Shown: positions 45,090 to 58,000 of the stretch, piece after piece | Layout: every line of letters starts with the position of its first letter | Position numbering within the stretch: the first letter of the stretch is position 1 | DNA from: Ulota crispa | Taxonomy: Eukaryota > Streptophyta > Bryopsida > Orthotrichales > Orthotrichaceae | Direction: 5' to 3' | Length of the DNA stretch: 64,000 nt | Assembly (NCBI GenBank): GCA_963920765.1 | Contig: OY987245.1 | Coordinates: 5,844,727-5,908,726 of the forward strand | The notes under the pieces: generated by a model | Database searches by the model: none | Told to the model about the DNA's origin: nothing | The model's input: only the letters and a program-made list of their open reading frames with translations | Position numbers and translations under genes: made by a program

Positions 45090-47665
45090 AGAAGTGACTT
45101 AATTGTTTGCAAAGTTGTTAGTCTAAGTGTCTTTGGTGGCAAGATAGTTGAGTGATGTTGGGAAGATTTGCAGTGTAATAAGCAATGAATAAGTCGCTAG
45201 GCAAAAAAATTGGTTGCTGGCAAAGCATAAGCAACATCACTTGTTTAAAAGATGTTGGTTTGAGAGATAACATGAAAGAGCTCTACACACCAAACTTGAA
45301 AACCATGTAAAAACAAAAATAAAATAAGCAACAATGTTTAGCATCAATATGAGGTAAAGATATCATTACAACCAATCAAAACTAAGACCGATATTGCAAG
45401 CACATTTAAACATCTTCAATGAAAAGAGCTAATACAAATTGTGCAGCATTCAAAAGAAGTATAGTATTTGGTCAACATAATTATACAATGTCCTTAATTG
45501 CAAAGTAGAAGACAAGCAAGTCCAAAAGTATGTATTGCAATCTTAGTTCTTCTAGTTCTTTATTTTTGCACAAAGCACAAGGACTTTGCGCATTAGCATA
45601 AAATTTGTGATAAGAGCTTTTTGTAGGTGTTTAGTCAATATCCTATTCCTCAAGATTCTCAAATAGAGCCTTGTGAGCATGAACGTGACCACTTCAATAG
45701 TTCCAAATAGATCAATACAATGCAATAAAATAAAGTTGCTCACAATGGAGCAATTCACACTAGATAGACTTGAATAATGTTGTGAAGTTAGGAGACTACT
45801 GTGACATTCTACTTCCATAAAGGAAATTTTTTAAAGATTTTGATTGTACATTCAGCTTGTCTGTATTGCTTGAGATACATGTGGACTCTCACATATCTAA
45901 ATATCATGCCAGATTCTTAGATTATATAGTTTAGGAAATGTGCAATTAGATAATGACTCACAAAAGTTACAACAATTGCAGTAACGCGAGAGAAAAGCTA
46001 TAGAAATTGAAGGACTAGTCCAATCCTTGCAAGCAATCCAACTACACATGTTTAAGAACAAAGTCAAGATAAGTGAAAATAATACACTTTAATGCTCATT
46101 GATGTATAGATTGGCACATTTCAAATCTGTACCAGCAATTGGAGATATTCCCTAGCAAAAAAATGGAAATGCAAGCACAAATGTTACAAAGTTGTAGTTA
46201 CATTCAATGTTATCATTACAAGGGATTTGGGCCCAAGAAGGGGCCCCTTCCCCAAAACCATGGGAACTTTGGGGAACACTTCCACATGGGTAGGCTAACC
46301 TAGTCAAAGTCCAACCACGTCAGACGATATGATTGTTAAAATAAAGTGAAAAATAATAAATAATAAAAAAATATTTTTTGACGACCAGCAGGAGCTGGTT
46401 CCCAGCATTGGGAATAACCAAACTCACAATCCTTTGGCTCAATTTCTTCCTAATGAAGGTAGTGTCCTCTAAAAGCAACACTCTCATGTAAAGAGTCCTA
46501 TAGGTAGCTCAAGAATAGATATGAAGTGGTCTTTAAACGAACCTCTTTAAGTCATAGAAAGAAAGGTGTATTCTATTGCAAGAGCTAATTAGTTTCCTTG
46601 ATTTCACCTCAACTCTATATTAGTTGTAAGGGAACAATTTATGGGAGACGTAGAGTCACAAATAGGTGTCTACCAATGTATGGGGAGTATTGGCATTTAG
46701 TTACAAACTAGCCGATTGATTTTGAGAATTGCCAAATTGAATTCAAAAGTTTAGGAAAAAAACAGACCATTTGAGAGGAAAAAAGGAGAATGTTCTTTAT
46801 TTCTATAGGTTTAGCTGGGAGTATACTCTAGACAACCGGCTGGCACAAGAAAATGTAGGATATTGGCCAATCAACCTAAAAAAAAAACTCTTGAGACTAT
46901 GATGTCTAGTATCTACTACAAAAACTTTGACATCCTTGGACCCTATGAGTTATGGAAGACTTTGTCAAAGAATTCTTCAAATTCTTAACGCTTAATTTCT
47001 AACCCTTCTAACCTTGAAGGGTCTCATGTAGATGCTTTTAATGCTAATGAAGAAAATTGACTATCAAATTTCTATGACACATACCTACATAGGGCTTTTT
47101 TCACATACCATGTTCTTCATTATTTGGGAGGTATGTTGATTGGGTAATTCCTTGGCCAAGTGGTTGATGAGTTAGCAAGTTTAAATTATACTAAGATATA
47201 CATACAATTTTAAATTAGCGGTTTGTACTTAATATTAGGAATTCAGTTGGTTGATATGATAGGAGGATAAATTGTGTAGATTTCAAAAATATCTCATACC
47301 TTAATCACCATGTGATTTGGTATACAAAAATATAACAATATAAGCTTTAAACTATGTTACAACAACTTAGGTAGAACTTCCATGCTTGGCAAGAATAGAA
47401 ATTTAAAAAAGCCCATAATATACAATTGAGAAAGTTTTACAAATTTTCATAAGCTTAGGGTATGTTCACACTTTGTGCTAGGAGAGGTATTAGTAATATG
47501 AATGCAATCTAAGGGTATGTCCAAATGTATCCAATTTTCTTTGGCTACTATCACTCTTAACACCAAGTGTGAACATAACCTTAGCCAAGCAAAGGATTTG
47601 CAAAAATTTAGCCAAGGTAAGAGAGCAAAAGTTAAGCCAAGTTCAACACAAAGTTGAAATGCCTT
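45090..47665. other. AT-rich intergenic DNA, no gene seen
   Basis: One 88-codon minus-strand frame (45552-45818) has no recognisable features. Around 46230-46440 a GGGCCCAAGAAGGGGCCCC palindrome and GC-richer text suggest old transposon sequence, but no ends could be paired. Confidence 0.35.
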
Positions 47666-48315
47666 TTAACCCCTAAAGGACCACTTGTCTCTAGGAGGGA
47701 CAAATGGGATTTTGGCCATGTACTTATGGCTAAACTACTTTGTGTAATTTTTTGAAACTTTTATAGAAAATGGGGAATTCAAAGATTTGTGTGGGCATCT
47801 AATTTTTTCCTCATTTCGACATTTATTGAAGAAGTTAAAAATGAATTTATGAGAATTTTTGTTTGGCAGGCAACCCAAAAACTTTTTTAAAAATAAAAAT
47901 TTGAGGTTAGTTCTTTAAACTTACGTATATGTGGAAAACTTTGAATTATTCAATTCTAATCGATGAGATAAAAGTTATGAGAAGTTTGAGTTTGTAGGTA
48001 GGTGTGGAAAATCTCAATCAATTGGAATTGAATGATTCAAAGCTTTCCACTTATACGTAAGTCTAAAGAACTAATCTCAAATTTTTATTTTTAAAAAAGT
48101 TTTTGGGCTGCCCGCCAAACAAAAATTCTCATAAATTCGTTTTTAAGTTCTTCAATAAATGTCGGAATGAGGAAAAAATTAGATACCCACACAAATCTTT
48201 GAATTCCCCACCTTCTATAAAAGTTTCAAATAATTACACAAAGTAATTTAGCCATAAGCACATGCCCAAAATCTCATTTGTCCCTCGTAGGGACAAGTGG
48301 TCTTTTACGGGTTAA
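47666..48315. mobile_element. Foldback element with arms of about 300 bp (TTAACCCC family)
   Basis: It begins TTAACCCCTAAAGGACCAC and ends GTGGTCTTTTACGGGTTAA. Inverted pairing runs nearly through the whole 650 bp (for example GGCAACCCAAAAACTTTTTT against AAAAAAGTTTTTGGGCTGCC). The same end sequence and right-arm sequence occur at 12068-13004. It codes for nothing and would form one long hairpin if transcribed. Confidence 0.8.
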
Positions 48316-50618
48316 ATTAGTCTAGTGGAGCCTTGTCCTCTGACACCGGTTCAACATATGTAGACCAAGATGTAGACAAAAGTATAGCCAGTAGCTCAGT
48401 ACCTACGCACAGAAGTACTTTATGGAATATTGATACATGGACAGCTATAATAATCTACAAATGCTCCACGCAAGTAGAACACCGCAGTAGTTTCGATCAC
48501 TTTCAGCTTATTCTTGCAAACTCTTGTAGCCTAGTAGATCTAACATCCACCTTCCAAAAAGAGTTAATCCAAAAATTCAAAAAAATCTGAAATGGCAAAG
48601 AACTCCGCACGACGTCTTCAGACAAACCGGTTTTTCCCCGTAAGGGGCTTTTTCTATAATAATCTAAAAACAAAAAAGGAAGTTTTAAAAGCAAAAAAAG
48701 AAACTGGCCAATATATAGGTGTTGCATACAAAATGCTTTTTCTTGTCAAACATTTTTGCCTGAATGTTACCTCAATTCGACAGTGACTACCATAACACTA
48801 AAAAAGTTGTGAGGTAGATGAAATCACCAAATCCCTCTTCAATCTTGCGGATGAACGTGCGCATCAACATGCGAATTGATGATTCTATCCGATTATATCC
48901 AAATTTTTCTTATTACCTGCTTGGGTACGGGTCGCTCTACCAGTCTACCCTGACCAAAACAAAAAAAAGACCTGGTTCCACATACAGAACAAAGCGCCAC
49001 TTTTGCCAGTTACCTCATTTCAGTTCTGCAGTTTCTAATACACGAATATATTTTTCTCTAGGAGCAGCAAACAAAAAGAACTGTTGGAACCGTAGGAATA
49101 CTAACTACCAGATCCGGAAAATGTCTCAAATCACTGCCAACTTCACCGGCGCATGGAGTTTCACCCTCTGTGACGTGTCATCGCAATGAAATCTAAGCGA
49201 AGATTACATTCCTTCACATTTTGATGAAAGATGAACAGAAATACGCACTTTGTAAGCCAGTCTACATTTCGCCAACCTTGTATGGTTCATAAATTTCTGC
49301 TGTGCAGACCGTACTATACCGGAACGAATACCATCCAGATATCAATGACAGGAAGATAGTAAGTTCAGACCATGCAGTCTACCTACGAGTACTTTGGGCA
49401 TTCCGAAAGTTTCACTCTGCAACTCATACCAGGAAACCGTGCACTCGACTAGCCTTCACAAACCCATGCAGATTAAAGACGTCAAACTACGCCAGCAATT
49501 CACAGCACTTCAACGACCGAGTTAGTCAACCATTAAGAGGAACTTCGGAACCATCAGACTGTCGGACACAACGACCGAATCTCAAAATATCAAGATTCAT
49601 CCACAAACAGATTCAAACAAAAATCTGTATTATAGATGAATAATCGTGAACTCCCAAGAGTGGCAGAAAAACTGCGCACTCAAACGCAGAGCAACAGGAC
49701 CCACCCACGGTTATACATGAAAATTAAAACCCCCACTGCACGCCACGCACAACCATCACTCCACCGTCCACTCATCCAACTCCACCCAACCATCCCGTCC
49801 TCCGCCCCCCCCTGCATCTCAAAACCTCTGCATAGACCGTCTCAGCACAACCACACCACACGCGCATCCATCTCCCACAATACCACCGCCAACTTCACCC
49901 ACACAAAACCGCTCATACACACCATCGTGGCCATCAACGTCTCACCCACACTCCATTACATCACGCTGCCCACGCTCCACCATGCACAACGCTAATTACG
50001 CACCGCTACGCCAACGCCCAGAAACTTCAACAAGTCCTTTCCATTATCAACTTACTCAATGTCCACAGCTTTCGACCCCCCTCAAGAAGGTCTCTCCACT
50101 TTACCCCCCAAAACATACGGGACCGAACTTCAGCCCGTTTCCCCTGTACTCTGAGATTTCTCGGCGTTGAAGGGCACTCCTCGTGCCAGGCGCCCGCATC
50201 TAAACTCTCGCTCATCTTACACTTCCCAACGCCTCCCGATGCCCACCATCGTCGACGCCAACTACCAATTACACTATCACACCGCCCAACAATCTGAGCA
50301 GACCCTTTCTCTTCCACTCGTCCCACACAGCCGGAGGGGTCACACCACCAACTACCATTGGTCGCCGGGAAAAGCCGACTCCCACCTCCGCCTCCACCCA
50401 ATACGTCATCCAAAAACGTCTCAAGGGACTCCACCCATCCTCAACAATCTCCGCATGCCGTCGCCAGGCCAGCACTCAATCCGCCCTGCGCGTGTCTCTG
50501 CTTCTCCCCGACGCCGCTTCTACTACCAGCACCATCGCGCGAAAAACGCTGTCGCTCCCAACACCTCGTCCTCCATAAACCACCTCCTTCTCATCTATCG
50601 TACAAACCCACGCCCACC
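48316..50618. other. Intergenic DNA grading into the 3'UTR of EXA1-like copy 2
   Basis: From 48316 to about 49600 the composition is intermediate with no recognisable gene. From about 49640 to 50618 the plus strand becomes C/A-rich (GT-rich on the minus strand), continuous in style with the introns of the EXA1-like gene, so it is probably its 3'UTR and flank. Open frames on both strands here are compositional. Confidence 0.4.
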
Positions 50619-53600
50619 CTAGTCATCGATGTGATGAATCTCGCCCATCATTATGCGGTTGCTCGTCACGCTGAACCCCAGCAACGACGGATCCACCACC
50701 TTCTTCGCCTTCTTCCCCTTCTTCCTTCCGTTTCCTGGACTTGACGTGCTCTCGTACTCCCCGTAGTTCTCCTCCCGAACCAACCGGGCCATGTCCATCG
50801 TCCCGGACCTGCTTCTGCCCATCTGCTTCCCGTTCGAAACCAACAGCCCCTCCGTCTCCTCGCGATCGCTCGACGACACGTTCCCGTCGCCCGGCAACTG
50901 CTCCTTCCGCCGCACGAACTCCTTCTTGAACGCGTGGATGTGCTGGTGCGTCACCCCCGGTAGAGTCGTCATGTACTGCGACAGGTAGTCGCTTCCCTCG
51001 CTCACCGACGGCAGCGATATGCAGAAATCCACTATCGAAAAGTCCACGTTCGTCACATCTGCACCCACCACAACCACCACCGCATGTTATCCCGCGTTTC
51101 CAGCCACTCCCCCGCACATCCCACCGCCATCGCCACCAACACCCGCAAAATCCACCTTACCTTCGTTCACGCTCAGCTTCTTCAGCTGGCTCTCGCACCA
51201 TTGCCTCAGCGCCTTCACCTCCGCACTCACTGGCGGCCCTGTCCCACATCGCACCCATCACACGCGGTCACCACTCACGCACCACCGCAAAACATACACG
51301 CGTCCCACCTTCATCCCCTCAACCACCATTCACCACTTCGGAGAAAACCCACACGGTTCCCCATGCCCTCACACCCTCCCCAACCCGGGCAGCAACCCCG
51401 AACTTTCACGCTGCCCGGGCACCACATCACCGGCTGCCGCAACAACCATCCAACGCCTCAACCCCCCCACGACCGACTACCCGCCAACAAACCCCTCCCC
51501 TACACCCTTCACCCGACGTCCGCGTCCCCGCCCACCAACCACACCTCCCACATACCTCTGCTGCTAGCTTGCTTCTTCACCTTCGTCGCACTCGCTTTCG
51601 CGCCCGCTGCCGTCGCACTCAAAGATGGGAACTCCGCGGGACTCGCTCTCGCAACCCCCACCGGCCCTGCCACGCTCCGGAACGCCGACACCGCCGCCGC
51701 ACCCACGCTCTTCGCCGGAACGCCCTTCGTGCCCTGCCCATGTCCGGGAAACAGCGACGGATAATCCGACCTGCAAACACCGCACAACCCGCCACCCATT
51801 CAGCACACCACCACCGTCTTTCCCTACCACCGCCGTCCATCCGTCCGCCACGCATCCCCTCGCATACCCTCAATGCCAACTCCTGTCACCGCTCTCTGCT
51901 GCAACCCCGACCTTCAAATGCCACCTCCCGACCACCATCCCACCCACCCAATCCCTCCAGCCCGTCACTTACGCTTCCGTCCTTGCCACTTGTTTCGCCG
52001 CTCCCGTGCTCGCCTTCGCATCCTGACCGTAGTCCCAGAACAGATCGTCGTCGTCCTCGAACACGCCCACCTTCGACCGACCCGCTCCCGTCCCCGCGTT
52101 CGACCCCGCACTCGCCGCAACTTTTGCCTGCTGCCCACCAGCCCCCGCCCCCGCCGCTCCGGGCCGCTGCCACGCCGCCCCTCCGCTCCCGCTCCTCGTC
52201 ATCAGAGTGATCGGCTTCGCCGACGGAGCCGCTGCGTTCTTCGCCGCCACCGCCGCTTGCACCATCTGGTTCTGCCTCTCCTGCTCTTCCCGGGCTCTCT
52301 TCTCCGCCTCCTGGATCTCCTTCAGAGACAGAGACTTCCCCGCCTTCGCCTGCCGGTTCGGAGTCGACGACCACGCCGGAAGCGCCTGCGAGCTCGCCCC
52401 GCCTTCGCTCCCCAGATTCAAAAAGTCCGCCAGCGACGGCCCCGGCGGCGGCGCTGCCAGCGACTCCTCCACAACCTCCACCTGCACCGACCGTGCCACC
52501 GTGCTCCTCGACGGCGCCAACGGAACCACCTCCGCCACTGCACCCGCACCCGGGCCCCCCGCTTTCCCACCGCCGCTCGCGCCCTTCGCCTTCGCCGCGC
52601 GTTTCTTGCTCTTCTTCGATTCCCTCGGCTCGATGAACTCCCCGTCGTCCAAACCGCCAATGCTCTGCGACGCCGTCTGAGTCGACTGCACCATCGCCGC
52701 CTGCCCGACGCCGCTCGCCTCCTCATCCGTGCCCATCCTTCCGACCCCACCCACCACTTGCTCCTCCCCCGCCACCATCACCGCCCCGCCTCTCTCGTTC
52801 GCCGACGCGCTTCCCCACGCCGGAGGATCTGCCGCTCGACCCGGCGGACTCTTCTGACCAACCGCTCCGCCGCTCGACTGCAAATGGGCCGCCTCCTGAC
52901 CGCTGCCCTTCTGCACCGCACCCTTCCGCGCTTCCTCCTCCTGAACCTCGCGCAGAGATTTTGGCTGCGCCACCGACGGTGCAGCCCACGGCCCCAACCC
53001 TGCCAGGCTCGCACCCGCACCCGTCCCCGCCTCCACCACGCCCCTCTCTCCGCCCTTCCTTCCCACCGCCTCCTCCTGCTGGATCTCCGCCAGCGACTTC
53101 GCCTTCGGACCCGCTGCGGACCTCCACCCGGCCTGAATCGACGCACCCGCCGACCCTCCCTGCGATTGCCCCTCGCCCGCTTGACCGTTCGTCACCGCAT
53201 CGTGCGAGTGCAGGTGGGCCAAACTCCAGTTCCCCACCATCACCGGAGCCTCCGGTGGGGTGCTCGCCACCGACGATCGCGGCGTTCCTGCTGCGCTCCC
53301 CGTCGCCGCCACGCCCACGTGATCCGGCGCTCCTGCCCCGCTGCGAGCACCGCCTCCTTGCATCTGCTGTTCCACCGCGCCATAATCCTGCCTCTCCGCG
53401 CCCCACAATCCAAGAGATGCCGGGAATATGTTCCTCTCCTGCGCCGCCTCTTGCTTCTCCGGGCCCTCGTTGTTCATGATCGGCCACCGAAGCCCCGGTA
53501 GCAGCCCGCTGTTTCCCTGACCCTCCGCCTGCCCCACTCTCCTCTCGCCGCTCTTCGCCCGATCGTCCCCAGCAGCCTCCACACCCACGTTCGGCACCAA

Positions 53601-54988
53601 TCCCAGCACTCGAGCTGCTGCCGCTGCCTCCACCTGCTGCTGTCTCTCCTGAACCTGCCTCAGGTCGAACACGTCCCGGTGGAACCGCTCCAGCTCAGAA
53701 AACCCTCCCGCCGACTCCACGAAACCTCCTCGATTGCTCTGTCGCTCCGCCCGGCTCCGCTCCTGCTGCTCCTGGATCTGAGCCACCAGCTCCACCTCCC
53801 TTCCGCCCGCGCCCGCCACCCCGGACGCACCGCGCTCTCGCCGCAACAGGTTCGGATCGAACACGCCCATCTGCGCCCGCGAATCCATCAACCCCGCATC
53901 CATCGCTGCCGCCTGCTCGTACCCGAACACCTCTTGTGCCTCCTGCTGCAACTGTGCGGGATAGCTCAGCTGGCTCTGCAGCCTTCGCTGTTGCTGCTGC
54001 TGTAGCTGCTGCTGCTGCAGTTGCTGCTGCTGCTGCTGTTGATGCTGGAACGCCTCAAATGTCCGCACAGGGGCCGGCGGCTGCGCCCGCCTCACGAACT
54101 GCCCGTACTCGTCCACCTCCCACACGCCGCTCACTCGCATGTCCTCCAGCGTCTGATGCGCCTGGGGCACCCCCAATCCGAACTGCAACATCTGCCAACC
54201 CTCCACACCCGTTCCAAATACCCGTCAACACCCATCAACACCCTCGACCGCCACCCACACCACATCCACCATCGCCTCCTCTCTGCTGATCACACGGACG
54301 TTCCCGCCTCCACCTCCCATCGTCCGCAAACCTATTCCCAAACAATCACAACCACGTGCATAATTCACCACGGCGGAAGACCAGCACCTGCTGCTGCTGC
54401 TCCTCTTGCTGTCTCTGACGCACCAGCTGTTCGAACGGCGAAGGGCTGCCATGGTTCTGCCGCCCCAACAACAGCTGCTCGAACTCCCTCCCCACCAGGT
54501 GCTGACCGGACGCCTCCACCAACCGTGGATCCTGACCCTGCCGACCCACCATCACCGGCTCTGCAAGCCCGGACCCCAGCCGATGTGCATGATCGAAGTG
54601 GGCAGGTGGAGGCATCGACTGGTTCCGCAGCAGCTGCTCGATCAGTACCTGCATCACCATCCACGCCGTCCTTCAGTTCCCCGCACTGCACTCACCGCTT
54701 TCCCATTCCGACTCGTCCCACCACAACCCACCCCACCCCCCCCCCCCCCCCCCCCCCCCGCCGAACTGCACAGCTCGCACCCACCCAAACCGCATCGCCA
54801 TCACCCACGCCCCTTCCCACATCCCACTCCCCCGGCCACCCACAAACATCTCGCTCCTGCCATCCACCTTGCCACTCACGCACCCTCCCACTTGACACGC
54901 ACCCCGTGCCGCAAACCAGAACACCAAACTACCACGCTCTACTCCCTTCCCAACTCCGCTTCCCCCGGACTCCATACCTGCGGTGGCA

Positions 54989-55020
<32 letters not shown>

Positions 55021-58000
55021 ATCCGCAACAGCTGCTCCAGCACGGGACCTGACGGCGGGATCGACACCGCCGCTTGCTGTGCCTGCCCCGCCATCTGCGC
55101 ATGTAACGGGTTCACCCCTTGGTGATCGCGAGGAGGCAGTCCTCCCGGCCGCATCAGCTGTTCCAGGTTCATGCGTGCCGACTGCCCCGACGGGCCCACC
55201 CCGGACAGCTGCCTCTGCAACGCCGGACCTGTCGGACCCATTCTCTGCAGGTGCTGCATCTCCAGTTGCTCCAGTTGCTGCGCCAGGTGCGTCGGGTCTA
55301 TGCCGCTTCCCGAAGGAGGCAGCCCCACCTGCGGATATTGCACGTCCAACGACAGCTTCCGCATCAAACTGTCACCCCACGCCTGATCCTTCTGCGCCGC
55401 ATGACCCAGGCTGCCCTGCAACATCGCCGGCACATCCGCCTGCAAAGACGGCGATCGGGGAGCCTTCGATGCCGAAAACGCTTGCCCTGCCAACACGCCA
55501 CGTATTTCACCACGTCATTGCCTTCCGATCGCCACCAAAAACCACGCGCAACCACACCCCACCACCCGCTCTCACAAAACAGTGCCCTCGTCGCCCGACT
55601 TTCACTCGCATTGCCCGCAACGATGCTCTTTGCCCCAACGTCCTCCAATGCCATTCCTACCACTCCCAACATCACTAACCGCACACCCTCCCCGACTCTC
55701 ACGTGCACTCCCGCCACCGGCTGCTCCACGCTGCCCGACGCCCACCCACGGCTAGTCCCAGGTGGTACCCCCCTCGGACCATACAACCACGCCACCACTC
55801 CCCGCCTACACAACGCGACCATCCGCTTCGGACCAAGGCGTCCACACGGTACTCACGCGTACCTGCCAACGACCCGGCCCCTTCGTTCTGAAAAAAGTGA
55901 CCGCCAAAATCTACACTCGGACCCTCCGGAACATCCGCCTCCACCCGCGGGAACGCCGACATGCGCTTCCGCACCGAATACGTCAGCTCGCCACCCGCCT
56001 CCCCCTTCGCTCCCACCTCTCTCTCGCCCTTCGCCTGATGCTTCTCCCCTGCCATTTCTGCACGCCAAACACCACCGGTCAGCACCTCATCACCCTCACA
56101 CACTGCCCCCGCAACCATATCCACCCACAAACCACCGCCCTACTCCCCTCACCATGCCACCCCACGCCCCACCTTCCCACCACTTCCAATCACCCGCCCA
56201 AACCCGCTACCGGACCACTACCACCACCCGCCACTCCGCCTCAGCCCAGCACACGGTCCCACATCGCCCCGACCACTGCACAATCCAAGGAGCGTGCTTC
56301 CTCACCACTTCTGCTGCTCGACGACGACCTCCCGCTCCGCCCCAGCTCCAAATCCCCGCCCAACATCTTCTTCGACGTATCCGTCAGCCCCAGAAGATCC
56401 ATCTCCAACGACGCCTCCACCACGCTTCCCCTGCGCTCCGTCTCGCCATCACCACCCGACGCTTCCTGAACCCGTAAGTTCGTGCCCGACGAATGAACGT
56501 CTCCTCTCACGTGAAACGATTCCCCGCCATCCTCCGCCTGCTTCACCGAGTTGAACCCCGGTGGCACCTTCACCGCCGGCTTAAGGTGCGGCATTATGTT
56601 CTCCAGTGCCGTGAACGCCGTGCCCGCCGGCGCATCCATCAAACGCACGGGCAACTCCAGCCCGAAGAACCCCGCCTCGAACCAACCCATTATGTCCACC
56701 CCCAGAAACGGACCTTGCACCTCTCCCTGCGGGTCCGTATACAGCAGGCAAAGCTCCTCGGGGGCCACTTGCTGCCCCATCGTCTCCTGCCCCCCCTGCG
56801 CTTCCGCCGACCTCGCTCCCTGGCTTTCCTTGCCCGCCTCCACGCCGCCCAACCCTGCACGCCCCTGGTACCGCGGTCCTCCCTCCTCCGCTCTTCCACC
56901 CTTTCCGCCCACGGACCAACCATCCTTCGCCTCCGACACCGCCTCTTCGTCGCCTCTTCTTGCTTGCGTGCCCACGCCTCTCTCTGCCGCCCCGCCACGG
57001 TCGGCCTTCCAATCATCCTGCCAAACCCGGACACACTACGCCTCAGACCCAACGCTCCCGTCCAACGTCCAAAGGAACACGCCAGAGACAGTGCGTGCGC
57101 TGCCGATGAGAAACTCGCCACAAGCTCCAAAGCCCCACCACCCAACCGTTCCACGTCACCTGCTTTCCACCGGACTGTGGCAGAGTGATCCCCGCCAGAT
57201 CACAAGCGCACCCGTCGGAACCTGAGAAAAAACCAGTGCATGCCCCACGTACCTGCTCGCCTCGTCGCCAGCTGCTGCGATCGTCCCTCTCGCCCGCCCG
57301 ATCTTGCCTTTCCGTCTTCTCTTCCTTGCTCGGCACCACGCCTTCCTCACCCGCTCTCGACTTCCGCCACGCACCATCGCTGCGACCGCCGCCATCGCGC
57401 CTCCAACTTCCATCGTCCCGCACCCCGCCCGCTTCCTCGCCTCCTCTTCCACGCCTCCGCAAGTTCTCCTCTCTCGCCACTGCGCCCACACCACCCACTC
57501 AACACCCTCAGGGACTGCACCCCGCACCACAAACGGGACATCCCACATGTCCACGCCCGTTCCTCGGACCACGACACTCATCCTCTCACGCCTGCTGCAA
57601 ACCACTTCAGCACATATTTCCCCGCAATTCTAACGTCTACAACACACGCCTGACACCGCGGGAAACGTCCAACGGATGGCACGCCACCCTGCACCCACAC
57701 CATTTCCAACAACCACCCCACATCCTGCTCGACTACGTTACCGCGGTGCATACCATCGTTCTCGGCGTTGCTCTCCGCACGCGCACGAGACTCCCACGAC
57801 TCCTCGGCATCCGCGAAACGTGCCTCCGCAAGCTTGTCCAAGGCGCCGCCGTCCCCACCCCGAGCACTTCCAAACCCGGCGTGATCGAAGAAGTCGTCTT
57901 CCCTGTGACCGTCGAACCCGGACTCTTCTTTGCTCACTGCCCCAACCCACCACGCCGCCCAGTGCTACAGTTCAGTATAGAACCACCGCGCTCAGCGTGC

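Noticed and set aside
50625..51117. Second frame (164 codons) over the last exon of EXA1-like copy 2
   Set aside because: The other frame carries the conserved EXA1 C-terminus (SNRIMMGEI) and matches the splice phase, so this one is a shadow.
51873..53501. 542-codon plus-strand frame and its neighbours opposite exon 12 of EXA1-like copy 2
   Set aside because: It is an Arg/Leu/Pro-rich shadow of the real exon on the minus strand, with no recognisable protein features.
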